Below, in pieces: positions 1 to 5,905 of a DNA stretch of 31,834 nt; position 1 is the first letter of the stretch, and the number at the start of each line of letters is the position of its first letter. The notes beneath the pieces are model-generated. The model did no database searches. It had not been told where the DNA came from and saw only the letters and a program-made list of their open reading frames with translations. Made by a program: the position numbers and the translations under genes. The stretch is from positions 1-31,834 of IMG/VR virus record IMGVR_UViG_3300020187_000123, one strand, 5' to 3'. This stretch comes from a virus.

Positions 1-642
1 ATTGGCCTGCCAAAATGGATCGTTTCTAGCGTATGTCCATGCAGCCGCTATAGTTTCGTAGTCTCTTCCATCAATCTCACGAATCTTTCTTATGGTGTCG
101 GCCCATTGATTTAAGTTTGGCTTTTTAAATCTGGGGTCTTGTACTAGTAATGACTGATACATACGCTCAACAAAATCTAAGTCTTTACCATCGAACTTCA
201 GCTTTGCTGACGTTTTAGTTTTTATATATGGTTTTTTATATGGGTTTTTATATGGTATAGGTTGCTCAGATTTGGGAAATGCATTGCTCATATTTGGGAA
301 ATCCATTTCGCATTTCTGGGAAATGAGTATTGGTGCGGCTTTGGAGCTAAATTCTGGCATTGAATACCATTTAGTTCGATCATATCCAGCCTTGTTATGG
401 TTGCCAGTAATGAGTGCGCCAGCCGACTCTAATTCTTTTAAAAGTCGGCTTATTTTCTTTGCATTTAGGTAAGGCCAGATTTCAGCCAAGGCCGAAGCAG
501 AGTTAAACGTCCAGAAATAATCATCAATATTATTGTGATTGTTGGCTTTATTTTTAGTCAGCCAAAAGCGTAAGTTATTGAGCATCACAGCCTTTTCAAC
601 TCCGTATATAACCGCTTCTTGAACGTCAAAATGATGATCCAT
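1..642 (-). CDS. Phage replication initiator (O-like), left copy, cut at window start
   Basis: Replication initiator of the lambda-O kind, expected to bind the origin iterons that lie inside this gene and recruit the helicase loader. The 214 visible codons start at ATG 642 (AGGT upstream) and run off the window at base 1. The N-terminus has the look of phage winged-helix initiators: AVMLNNxRFWL, then SRLLKELE, then the DRTKWYS signature near residue 90. The C-terminal part is supplied by 31085-30891 if the genome is circular. It aligns without indels to the full copy at 30891-31727: the last 42 codons are identical at DNA level, the rest differ at about 33 of 214 residues. It lies downstream of the cro and ribbon-helix-helix-like genes, as O follows cII in lambda. 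Family assignment is by motif recognition only. Confidence 0.8.
   Translation of the reverse strand, partial: MDHHFDVQEAVIYGVEKAVMLNNLRFWLTKNKANNHNNIDDYFWTFNSASALAEIWPYLNAKKISRLLKELESAGALITGNHNKAGYDRTKWYSMPEFSSKAAPILISQKCEMDFPNMSNAFPKSEQPIPYKNPYKKPYIKTKTSAKLKFDGKDLDFVERMYQSLLVQDPRFKKPNLNQWADTIRKIREIDGRDYETIAAAWTYARNDPFWQAN
219..327. other. Putative lambda-type replication origin inside the initiator gene (left copy)
   Basis: Three direct repeats with an exact 22-bp period start at 262, 284 and 306. The best is TTGCTCATATTTGGGAAAT at 284; the first matches it at 18 of 19 positions and the third at 15 of 19. Beside them, at 219, 232 and 245, are three AT-rich repeats with a 13-bp period of the form T5-6(AT)2-3GG. 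Neither 22 nor 13 is a multiple of 3, so these are DNA repeats, not protein repeats. Iterons next to an AT-rich unwinding element inside the O gene is the arrangement of ori-lambda; the inference is that replication starts here. Confidence 0.72.
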
Positions 643-662
643 ATATGACCTATATAATCTAT

Positions 663-857
663 TTATTCTATTTCTTGATTCGGTAAAAGGTCTTGGAATA
701 ACCTAATTTCAGCAAAACGCTTTTTACGAATTTCAAGAAAGGTGACTCTAATGTACGCAGACATTTCAAGGCCCATAAGCTCAGAATCACGTTTAGCAAA
801 TAGGTATAGATCATCATCGAAAGTGCTGGTAACAGTGTTTGATAATTTATCGCTCAT
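663..857 (-). CDS. Small ribbon-helix-helix-like protein at the cII position
   Basis: A 64-residue protein of unknown function. The segment with the pattern LYLFAKRDSELMGLEMSAYIR resembles the helix-turn-helix of ribbon-helix-helix repressors, followed by a charged helix (RKKRF). ATG 857 overlaps the cro stop as ATGA, and the initiator gene follows 20 bp after its stop. This is the place of cII in lambda, so a regulatory role in the lysis-lysogeny choice is possible but only inferred from position. A diverged second copy of its 3' end is at 31756-31834. Confidence 0.6.
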   Translation of the reverse strand: MSDKLSNTVTSTFDDDLYLFAKRDSELMGLEMSAYIRVTFLEIRKKRFAEIRLFQDLLPNQEIE

Positions 858-1063
858 GCAGTCGTCCTTAACTGTCCAATTGGAACTTTTTGATAGTGAG
901 CCGAGTCATACTCAAGTTCACCAGAAGTTAACAGATGAAGCTCAGTTGCCCTGCCCTTTGGAATTACATCACCCCATTGGGAAACGGCGGCTTGCTTAAT
1001 GTTTAATTCAAATGCCAATCGGGTTTGTGATCCGAAGTATTTAATGGCTGTTTCTCTTAGCAA
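854..1063 (-). CDS. cro: P22-type Cro repressor
   Basis: DNA-binding Cro protein of the P22_Cro/YdaS kind, expected to bind the operators between itself and the repressor gene and shut down the repressor promoter. The helix-turn-helix reads FGSQTRLAFELNIKQAAVSQWG, followed by the family-typical VIPKGRA and a TSGELEYD tail (69 residues). I chose TTG at 1063: GGAG lies at 1074-1071 with 7-nt spacing, and the FG pair then falls at residues 10-11 as in P22 Cro. The ATG at 1081 would add six residues but sits only about 7 nt from the predicted transcription start and has no ribosome site. First gene of the leftward operon; its stop overlaps the next start. Confidence 0.85.
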   Translation of the reverse strand: MLRETAIKYFGSQTRLAFELNIKQAAVSQWGDVIPKGRATELHLLTSGELEYDSAHYQKVPIGQLRTTA

Positions 1064-1082
1064 TGTGATACTCCATGTCATA

Positions 1083-1096
1083 ATCAGAAATCTTAT
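1083..1096. promoter_or_regulatory. Weak repressor/Cro operator overlapping the cro -10
   Basis: ATCAG-AAAT-CTTAT matches the core of the stronger operator at 1130-1143 at 11 of 14 positions. It overlaps the -10 of the leftward promoter (1095-1100), where a bound repressor or Cro would block RNA polymerase. Assigned by similarity to the other two sites only. Confidence 0.45.
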
Positions 1097-1123
1097 AATA
1101 ATTCATCTTAAACTTGATGTAAA
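1095..1123 (-). promoter_or_regulatory. Leftward early promoter for cro and replication
   Basis: On the minus strand TTTACA (1123-1118) is followed after exactly 17 bp by TATTAT (1100-1095), a good sigma-70 promoter. The predicted start near 1088 gives a leader of about 25 nt with GGAG before the TTG start of cro. Operators sit on its -10 and just upstream of its -35. This is the counterpart of lambda pR. Confidence 0.72.
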
Positions 1124-1126
1124 CCC

Positions 1127-1146
1127 ACTATAAGATAACTTATAGT
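1127..1146. promoter_or_regulatory. Main repressor operator in the cI-cro intergenic region
   Basis: Perfect dyad ACTATAAG, spacer ATAA, CTTATAGT between the divergent repressor and cro genes. Its core ATAAG-ATAA-CTTAT recurs with one change at 2113-2126 in the second early promoter. It ends at the possible rightward -10 TATAGT (1141-1146) of the repressor gene, for which I see only a poor -35 (TGTAAA, 1118-1123), so repressor transcription may be weak or autoregulated. Confidence 0.72.
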
Positions 1147-1178
1147 AATTAATCAGTTTTAGGCAAATAGAGGTATAG

Positions 1179-1793
1179 ATGGAAAGCATAGGTAGCAGAA
1201 TCAAAGCAGCACGAAAAGCTAAGAGAATGACGCAAAAAGAATTGTCTGATTCAGCAGATGTAAGCGCGACCTCAATTGTTTATTGGGAGCGTGATGAAAT
1301 AGAACCTAAGAGCAAAAACTTGGCTTCCTTGGCGAGAGCTTTGGAATGTGCGCCAGACTACTTAATGTATGGTGCGACTTTTGGTGAGGAAGTTTCTATC
1401 CCACAATTTCACTCAAGAGTCCCTTTAATAAAGTGGGATAATGCAGGAGAAGTGCCAATGCAGGGAGATGCAGACTGGATATATTGTCCAGTTCAATGCG
1501 GCAAAAACACTTTTGCTTTAACAGTTCAAAGTGACTCAATGGTATCTACGAGTACAAGCTCAAAGAGTTATCCATTAGGAACTGTGATCTTCATTGACCC
1601 AGATGTTAAGGCTGTCAATGGTGCAAAGGTAATTGCTAAAAAGTCAAAAACAAAGGAGGCAACATTTAAGCAGTACATCATAGATGGTGGTGAAATCTAT
1701 CTAAAGCCATTAAACCCACAATACCCCACTTTACTGGTTGATCACGACACAGTTATTGTTGGCAGTATTATTGGGTCTTTTCAACCAGAGTAA
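1179..1793 (+). CDS. CI-type repressor with S24/LexA self-cleavage domain
   Basis: Prophage repressor that maintains lysogeny and is inactivated by RecA-stimulated self-cleavage. Residues 5-60 form an HTH_XRE domain (RIKAARKAKRMTQKELS then SATSIVYWERD). Residues 80-204 are a peptidase S24 domain: the Ala89-Gly90 cleavage bond (WDNAGE), the nucleophile Ser120 in QSDSM, and the general-base Lys164 in EATFKQ are all present, so it should be SOS-inducible. Length (204) is normal for the family. AGAGG precedes ATG 1179 by 6 nt. It is divergent from cro across a 115-bp operator region and on the same strand as the recombination/integration operon, from which it is separated by a terminator. Confidence 0.92.
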   Translation: MESIGSRIKAARKAKRMTQKELSDSADVSATSIVYWERDEIEPKSKNLASLARALECAPDYLMYGATFGEEVSIPQFHSRVPLIKWDNAGEVPMQGDADWIYCPVQCGKNTFALTVQSDSMVSTSTSSKSYPLGTVIFIDPDVKAVNGAKVIAKKSKTKEATFKQYIIDGGEIYLKPLNPQYPTLLVDHDTVIVGSIIGSFQPE

Positions 1794-1797
1794 TAAA

Positions 1798-2007
1798 ATG
1801 TTAGTAATAAATTTAAACAATAATCGAAGCCAAAAGAAGGCATGGATGCGAGAAAGATGTTGGGAGTGGTGGTTAATCCATACCGATTCAGCTTTTAACG
1901 TCAGACCTGTTTTTGAGACTTTAGAAGCCATGGCGAAAGCGGAATTTAAAATAGCCATTGGTTGCAATTCATCTGCCACCTCACCCCAAGGCCCACCAAA
2001 TAAGTAA
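1798..2007 (+). CDS. Small hypothetical protein downstream of the repressor
   Basis: A 69-residue ORF starting 4 bp after the repressor stop, ending just before the terminator at 2028. It is rich in Trp and basic residues near the N-terminus (KKAWMRERCWEWWL) and has no family I recognise. There is no strong ribosome site (AGAG only), so it would depend on coupling to the repressor. Position suggests co-expression in the lysogen, for example in superinfection exclusion or modulation of the repressor, but nothing in the sequence shows this. Confidence 0.5.
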   Translation: MLVINLNNNRSQKKAWMRERCWEWWLIHTDSAFNVRPVFETLEAMAKAEFKIAIGCNSSATSPQGPPNK

Positions 2008-2027
2008 GATCAAAATACTTAGATAAT

Positions 2028-2052
2028 AGTCTCCTTTGTGGAGATTTTTTTT
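2028..2052 (+). terminator. Rho-independent terminator after the repressor operon
   Basis: Stem AGTCTCC / GGAGATT (7 bp with one G-T pair), loop TTTGT, followed by a run of T's to 2052. It separates the repressor transcript from the early promoter at 2101-2129. Confidence 0.85.
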
Positions 2053-2100
2053 GCTTTAAATTCCTTTAAATCATTTAACTGATTATTTTTATGTAATTAT

Positions 2101-2129
2101 TTGCATTAATAAATAAGATAGCTTATTAT
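2101..2129 (+). promoter_or_regulatory. Rightward early promoter for recombination and integration genes
   Basis: TTGCAT (2101-2106), 17-bp spacer, TATTAT (2124-2129). The predicted start is near 2136, and AAGGA precedes ATG 2161. The operator at 2112-2127 lies across the spacer and -10, so the repressor should silence it. Functional counterpart of lambda pL. Confidence 0.75.
2112..2127. promoter_or_regulatory. Repressor operator in the second early promoter
   Basis: Perfect dyad AATAAG, ATAG, CTTATT. The 14-bp core (2113-2126) differs at one position from the core of the cI-cro operator (1130-1143), and both have 4-bp spacers, implying the same protein binds both promoters. Confidence 0.72.
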
Positions 2130-2160
2130 GTTTATGTAATAACACATCAAGGAACAGCAA

Positions 2161-2580
2161 ATGAACTCAATATCCCACTGCCATGTAACCGCGCAAGTTA
2201 ACGCATACACAGATGATTATGACGCACCTGTCGATGGTGTTTTTAACGAGTGTTCGCCACTTGCTGACATTTATAAAAAATTAATGATGGATCGTGAAGT
2301 GACATTCCAAGCTGGCTGGAATCCTGAGCCAACCACCTACACAGCGTTTGACATATTGCTTGATCGAGTTAATGAAAACGCCAGCGTAACAGACCAAGCC
2401 GCAAGCATATTTGCAGCCGCATTATTTAATGAGAATAAAGGCCAAGCAGCAACAGACCTAGCCCAAGATTGTGACTTTATGCAGTGGGTTTATGACTTCT
2501 TTGATTATTTACAGAATGAAAAGCCTGCGCCATTCGGCAAGTTAAATTTAGACTTTTTGACAATACGAGGTGAGGCATGA
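2161..2580 (+). CDS. Hypothetical early protein, acidic
   Basis: A 139-residue, Asp/Glu-rich protein, first gene of the rightward early operon, with AAGGAACAGCAA before ATG 2161. No family is recognised. The C-terminal half looks helical (FMQWVYDFFDYLQNE). First genes of such operons in temperate phages are often host-takeover, anti-nuclease or anti-restriction factors, but only the position hints at this. Its stop overlaps the next ATG as ATGA. Confidence 0.7.
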   Translation: MNSISHCHVTAQVNAYTDDYDAPVDGVFNECSPLADIYKKLMMDREVTFQAGWNPEPTTYTAFDILLDRVNENASVTDQAASIFAAALFNENKGQAATDLAQDCDFMQWVYDFFDYLQNEKPAPFGKLNLDFLTIRGEA

Positions 2581-2672
2581 ACATTTCAAGATATACGCTG
2601 GTAATAAACACCCTTGGAATATTGATATGGGTAATCTGCTCAACGTTTTTTTGGATAGGTATGACAGCGTGA
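2577..2672 (+). CDS. 31-residue predicted membrane peptide
   Basis: Short ORF beginning at ATG 2577 inside the ATGA overlap with the upstream gene; GAGG lies just before. After a short polar N-terminus, residues 7-30 are almost wholly hydrophobic (LVINTLGILIWVICSTFFWIG), a single transmembrane helix. Tight coupling argues that it is translated. Function unknown; small single-span phage peptides of this kind can act on the host membrane or its proteins, but there is no direct evidence here. Confidence 0.55.
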   Translation: MNISRYTLVINTLGILIWVICSTFFWIGMTA

Positions 2673-2683
2673 GCCGCGCATCA

Positions 2684-2737
2684 ATGAATGTTTGGCTGTT
2701 TGTTTTAATAATAATAATGACGGGGATAGAAATATGA
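2684..2737 (+). CDS. Possible 17-residue hydrophobic leader peptide
   Basis: Tiny ORF (MNVWLFVLIIIMTGIEI) whose TGA overlaps the next start as ATGA, the same junction used throughout this operon. It is hydrophobic and has GTGAG upstream. It may be a coupling leader for the 2734 gene or a chance reading frame; there is no homology support. Confidence 0.25.
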   Translation: MNVWLFVLIIIMTGIEI

Positions 2738-2889
2738 ATGTTGATATTTATTTAGAGGCGTTAAGCGACTTTCACAAATTGTGGATATATCAAAACCCAT
2801 ATTGTGAAAAGTTAAATTTTGAAAAGCATTTAGCCTACAAGGAAGCAGCTTTAAAAATAGTAGATGAAATAAAAAGAGGTGACGCATGA
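2734..2889 (+). CDS. Small hypothetical protein upstream of the annealing protein
   Basis: A 51-residue protein from ATG 2734, preferred over the in-frame ATG at 2692 because GGGGATAG lies upstream and the start is coupled to a preceding stop. It is probably all helical (HKLWIYQ, HLAYKEAALKIVDEIKRG). No family recognised. Stop and next start overlap as ATGA (2886-2889), so it is co-translated with the recombinase. Confidence 0.6.
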   Translation: MNVDIYLEALSDFHKLWIYQNPYCEKLNFEKHLAYKEAALKIVDEIKRGDA

Positions 2890-3566
2890 ACACTTTAGAT
2901 ATGTTGAAGGTTCCGTTTTTGCCAAGGGATATAGAGTGGCGCGTGTGTCGCTCTGGCGTTTCTAAAGCTGGTGCGCCTTGGGTAATGGCTTTGGCTTACA
3001 TCGACAATAGGGCAATCATGGATCGGCTAGATAACACTGTCGGCCCACAAAACTGGCGAAATGAGTACACCCAAGCCCCATGTGGTGGAATCTTATGTGG
3101 CCTGTCAATAAAGATAGGTGGTGAATGGATTACCAAGTGGGATGGTGCAGATAATACAGATGTTGAAGCCATAAAAGGTGGCCTGAGTGGTTCGATGAAA
3201 AGAGCCGCAGTTCAGTGGGGTGTCGGAAGGTATCTTTATGGATTGACTGAAAACTTTGCAACAGTTATCCAAGGCAAGCAAGAAGGTAGCCACTCATCAA
3301 AAGTTAAAGGTGTTGATGGTTACGTCAACTGGCTTGCTCCTACACTGCCAGATTGGGCGCAACCAAGTAAGCAGCGCATCAACAAAGAACAAATGCAATC
3401 GACTCTAATGGCCTTGCTTGAAGCCATAACCAACCAAGACTCATCATTAGCAATAGAAGTGATGGGTGAGCTAACTGAAAAAGAGCAGATATACCTTTGG
3501 AACATGACAAGCAGTAAGCAAAAAGCAGCAATTCATTCATTAACTTATCAAGAAGAGGCAGCGTAA
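2886..3566 (+). CDS. Sak/Rad52-type single-strand annealing protein
   Basis: Recombinase that anneals complementary single strands and promotes phage recombination, working with the SSB encoded next. Residues about 10-125 match the Rad52/22 (Sak) fold: R-x-IMDRLDNTVGPQNWRNEY, the GGxxCGLSIKI-GEWITKWDGA strand pair, then the strongly conserved GSMKRAAVQWGVGRYLY near residues 98-114. The C-terminal 80 residues are variable and helical. Length 226 is usual. No exonuclease gene is adjacent, which is common for Sak phages. The stop overlaps the SSB ATG by one base. Confidence 0.9.
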   Translation: MNTLDMLKVPFLPRDIEWRVCRSGVSKAGAPWVMALAYIDNRAIMDRLDNTVGPQNWRNEYTQAPCGGILCGLSIKIGGEWITKWDGADNTDVEAIKGGLSGSMKRAAVQWGVGRYLYGLTENFATVIQGKQEGSHSSKVKGVDGYVNWLAPTLPDWAQPSKQRINKEQMQSTLMALLEAITNQDSSLAIEVMGELTEKEQIYLWNMTSSKQKAAIHSLTYQEEAA

Positions 3567-3994
3567 TGTTAGCTAAATTAGTACGACTAGGAAGGGATGC
3601 AGAAGTCCGTTATACAGCAAAGGGAGACCCAGTGGCCTCTCTCGCTATGGTCTATGACGTAGGCTTTGGAGATAACAAAAGGGGTCAGTGGATAGACGGG
3701 ACGCTCTGGGGCAAACGTGCTGAGAGTCTAGGCCAATATCTGACTAAAGGCACTCAGGTTGTGCTATATGCCGATGATGTAGAGCTTGAGCAATTTATGA
3801 AAAAAGACGGGACGCAAGGTGCAAAGTTGAAATGCAGAGTCAGTGATTTAAGTTTAATTTCTGGCGGCCCATCAATTCGATCAGGCCACCCACACGAAAG
3901 GGAAAAGGCTCAGAATGTGCAGCAAGCCAAAGCAGCGGTTATGGCTGGGATGGATAAAGGCCCAGATAACTTTGACGATGATATTCCATTTTAG
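3566..3994 (+). CDS. ssb: Single-stranded DNA-binding protein
   Basis: A 142-residue SSB with an N-terminal OB fold (LVRLGRDAEVRYTAKGDPVASLAMVYD, then WIDGTLWGKRAESLGQYLTKGTQV), a flexible linker and the diagnostic acidic tip DNFDDDIPF that docks recombination and replication partners. It starts at the stop of the Sak-like gene (TAATG), an arrangement typical of phage annealing modules. Acts on single strands at forks and during annealing. Confidence 0.95.
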   Translation: MLAKLVRLGRDAEVRYTAKGDPVASLAMVYDVGFGDNKRGQWIDGTLWGKRAESLGQYLTKGTQVVLYADDVELEQFMKKDGTQGAKLKCRVSDLSLISGGPSIRSGHPHEREKAQNVQQAKAAVMAGMDKGPDNFDDDIPF

Positions 3995-4003
3995 AGGTAA
4001 CTT

Positions 4004-4195
4004 ATGAGCGCAAAAGATAAGCCAGTTTCAAGACCATCTAATGACAAGTTTAATCAAAATTTTGACAGGATTTTTGGCAAGAAAGACGATGAAATTAAGT
4101 TCAAGGATTCTACAAAACTCGGCTTGTCTCCCTCAACGTCTGTTGAGTGGTGGGATTGTCGCAAACCAGAATTAGTGGAAAAGATTAGGAATTAG
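4004..4195 (+). CDS. Small hypothetical protein
   Basis: A 63-residue, lysine-rich protein, 9 bp after ssb with GAGGT before ATG 4004. It has a repeated Lys-Phe-Lys/Asp pattern and a VEWWDCRKPEL stretch near the end. No family recognised; it may be an accessory to the recombination or excision genes between which it lies. Confidence 0.6.
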   Translation: MSAKDKPVSRPSNDKFNQNFDRIFGKKDDEIKFKDSTKLGLSPSTSVEWWDCRKPELVEKIRN

Positions 4196-4198
4196 TCT

Positions 4199-4477
4199 AT
4201 GCTAGATCGAGTTTTAATAAGAAAGTTCTGCGAGCTATCTGGCTATGGCTATGATGGTATCTATAAAAAATGTCAAAATGGCGTGTTTAATGAAGGAAAG
4301 GAATTCTTTCGCGCACCAGATGGACGCTATCTAATAAGCATATCGGGGTTTGAGAAATGGTCAGAAAGTACGAAGGTGTCGAGTCCCGTTACTCGACCAC
4401 AATCGAGGTTACGTTCCAGTATCAGGGGCAACGCTGCCGCGAACCAATCAAGCTCAAGCCTACGCCCTCTAACCTAA
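4199..4477 (+). CDS. xis: Excisionase-like protein overlapping integrase
   Basis: Recombination directionality factor that would favour excision by the integrase encoded next. Residues 1-55 match phage excisionase/AlpA-like winged helix proteins: FCELSGYGYDGIYKKCQNGVF, then GKEFFRAPDGRYLISISGFEKW. The last 37 residues are low-complexity Ser/Arg-rich and are encoded in the 121 bp that overlap the integrase N-terminus in another frame, recalling the lambda xis-int overlap. Its start follows the preceding stop by three bases. Confidence 0.8.
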   Translation: MLDRVLIRKFCELSGYGYDGIYKKCQNGVFNEGKEFFRAPDGRYLISISGFEKWSESTKVSSPVTRPQSRLRSSIRGNAAANQSSSSLRPLT

Positions 4478-5562
4478 AGAAAGTATCTAATCACCGAGCA
4501 GCTATCCTCCATGAGATAGCTATAGGCACATTTGACTACGCCACTGTTTTTCCTGAGTCAAAGAACCTTCATAAGTTCGCAGACATAATTAAAGACATAA
4601 CCATTGAAGAAACATTAAAGAAATGGTTTAAAGTAAAATCCCCCCAGTGCCACGCCTCTACTGTCGATGGATATAGAAAGATCGTATTCAATCAGTTAAT
4701 ACCTGAGTTTGGTCACATCTCAATATATGATTTCCGCGCCTACCACATGAGAGATTGGATCATTAGCAGAACCAAGATGAGCAACAAGAGGATTAGGAAT
4801 GTTGTATCTCCTATGCGCTGCGCTTTAGCTCTTGCAGTAGGTGATGAGATCATAGATAAAAACCCTCTCCATTTGTTTATCTATGCAAGGGCTGAGACTC
4901 ACGCCCAGATAAAAGCAAAAACCAAAAAGCTAGACCCATTTAACCTAGAAGAAATGAACCTGATTTTTGAGTCTGCTAAAGGTCAAGAGCGCAATCTGTT
5001 TAGAACTGCTTTTTGGACGGGAATGAGAACAAGCGAATTGTGTGCGTTGCTTTGGGAGGATATTGATTTCATTAACGGCACGATAAACGTAGATAAAGGT
5101 TTAACAATGGCGGCAGATGAGGCAGAACCGCCAAAGACTGTAGCGGGTGAAAGATTTATTAGAATGTTGCCTCAAGCTCGTATTGCTTTAATGGCTCAAA
5201 AAGAACACACATTCCTTGAAGGTAACGAGGTTTTTCATGATTCGCTTTACGGCAAGCCTTGGGCAGGAGATCAACCTATTCGACTTCGATGGAAAGCCAT
5301 ATTGAAAAAAGCAGGATTGCGCTATCGCAGGCCGTACCAAACGAGACACACATACGCTTCTATGATGTTGACCTCTGGCGAGTTGCTTGGCTGGTTCAGT
5401 CGCCAGCTTGGTCATAAAAATATAAATGTAACCACGACAATCTATGCCCAATGGATAGAAACAGAAGGCCATGATGGGGGCAGCTTGATTGATGCTAAAT
5501 TTGGGGACGCGGGTTCGATTTCCAAAATAGGAACTGAACGCAAAAAGTTGATTAAAAAGTGA
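4357..5562 (+). CDS. int: Tyrosine-family integrase
   Basis: Site-specific recombinase for integration at attP, which lies immediately downstream. It has an N-terminal arm-binding domain (about 1-65), a core-binding SAM-like domain (about 80-175) and a catalytic domain (190-380). Catalytic residues: Arg224 (WTGMRTSEL), Lys260 (PPKT), Arg330 in YQTRHT, where Tyr327 replaces the usual His of HxxR, His353 (LGHK) and nucleophile Tyr363 (TTTIYAQW). Length 401 is normal. The first 121 bp overlap xis. Its N-domain is expected to bind the TGCCACTTT arm repeats around 5590-5793. Confidence 0.95.
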   Translation: MVRKYEGVESRYSTTIEVTFQYQGQRCREPIKLKPTPSNLKKVSNHRAAILHEIAIGTFDYATVFPESKNLHKFADIIKDITIEETLKKWFKVKSPQCHASTVDGYRKIVFNQLIPEFGHISIYDFRAYHMRDWIISRTKMSNKRIRNVVSPMRCALALAVGDEIIDKNPLHLFIYARAETHAQIKAKTKKLDPFNLEEMNLIFESAKGQERNLFRTAFWTGMRTSELCALLWEDIDFINGTINVDKGLTMAADEAEPPKTVAGERFIRMLPQARIALMAQKEHTFLEGNEVFHDSLYGKPWAGDQPIRLRWKAILKKAGLRYRRPYQTRHTYASMMLTSGELLGWFSRQLGHKNINVTTTIYAQWIETEGHDGGSLIDAKFGDAGSISKIGTERKKLIKK

Positions 5563-5682
5563 TCAAATATGGGCTTAAATTGGTACAAATGCCACTTTCC
5601 TGCCACTGTCTCTCTCTAAGTCATTGATTCATATAGTTTAGACGGGGGTTCGACTCCCCCCATCTCCACCACATAGCAGTAT

Positions 5683-5726
5683 AAAAAGGCAGCGTTTTCA
5701 ATTACTTGGAGCGTTGCCTTTTTTTT
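5683..5726 (+). terminator. Terminator downstream of the attP core
   Basis: Stem AAAAAGGCAGCG / CGTTGCCTTTTT with one G-T pair, 17-nt loop, then more T's. It can stop integrase transcripts. Because it lies on the 3' side of the tmRNA-like core, it would also become the terminator of the rebuilt host RNA gene after integration. Confidence 0.82.
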
Positions 5727-5838
5727 AAGTGGCACTTTAATTGCCTACATTTGCCACCTTTTGTCTCTGCCCTGCCACTTTTTGTGCCACTTTTTCTGCT
5801 CATTTTTATAATCATTTTATTTATTTTTGAATATACTA

Positions 5839-5868
5839 TTGTTTTATTCTAGTGTTTTGTATTACAAT
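5839..5868 (+). promoter_or_regulatory. Promoter of the small-gene operon with overlapping dyad
   Basis: TTGTTT (5839-5844), 18-bp spacer, TACAAT (5863-5868). A perfect dyad TGTATT-AC-AATACA (5858-5871) covers the -10 and looks like an operator, different from the CI operators. GGAG precedes ATG 5906. The region is very AT-rich, so other -10 choices are possible. Confidence 0.5.
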
Positions 5869-5905
5869 ACATATAAGCTAAGTAAATAAACAAACGGAGC
5901 ATTAC

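Larger units (their letters stand above)
5563..5905. other. attP region: tmRNA-like core with flanking integrase arm sites
   Basis: This gene-free stretch contains a core identical in form to the 3' end of a tmRNA: T-stem GGGGG (5644-5648), 7-nt T-loop TTCGACT, CCCCC (5656-5660), acceptor strand CATCTCC, discriminator A and CCA ending at 5671. Around it are copies of TGCCACTTT: 5590-5598 exact, 5601-5609 one mismatch, 5727-5734 inverted, 5752-5760 one mismatch, 5773-5781 and 5785-5793 exact. These look like integrase arm sites, two left and four right of the core. tRNA-Ala also ends in CUCCACCA, but GAC before the T-stem favours tmRNA. Integration would rebuild the host RNA 3' end. Confidence 0.82.

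Noticed and set aside
1101-1119. CATC-N8-GATG dyad between the operators
   Set aside because: Short (4-bp arms), does not match the ATAAG/CTTAT core, and falls in the promoter spacer; probably chance.
5641-5671. A complete tRNA or tmRNA gene
   Set aside because: Only the T-arm, acceptor 3' strand and CCA are present; no 5' acceptor strand, anticodon arm or tag peptide region upstream. It is an attachment-site fragment.
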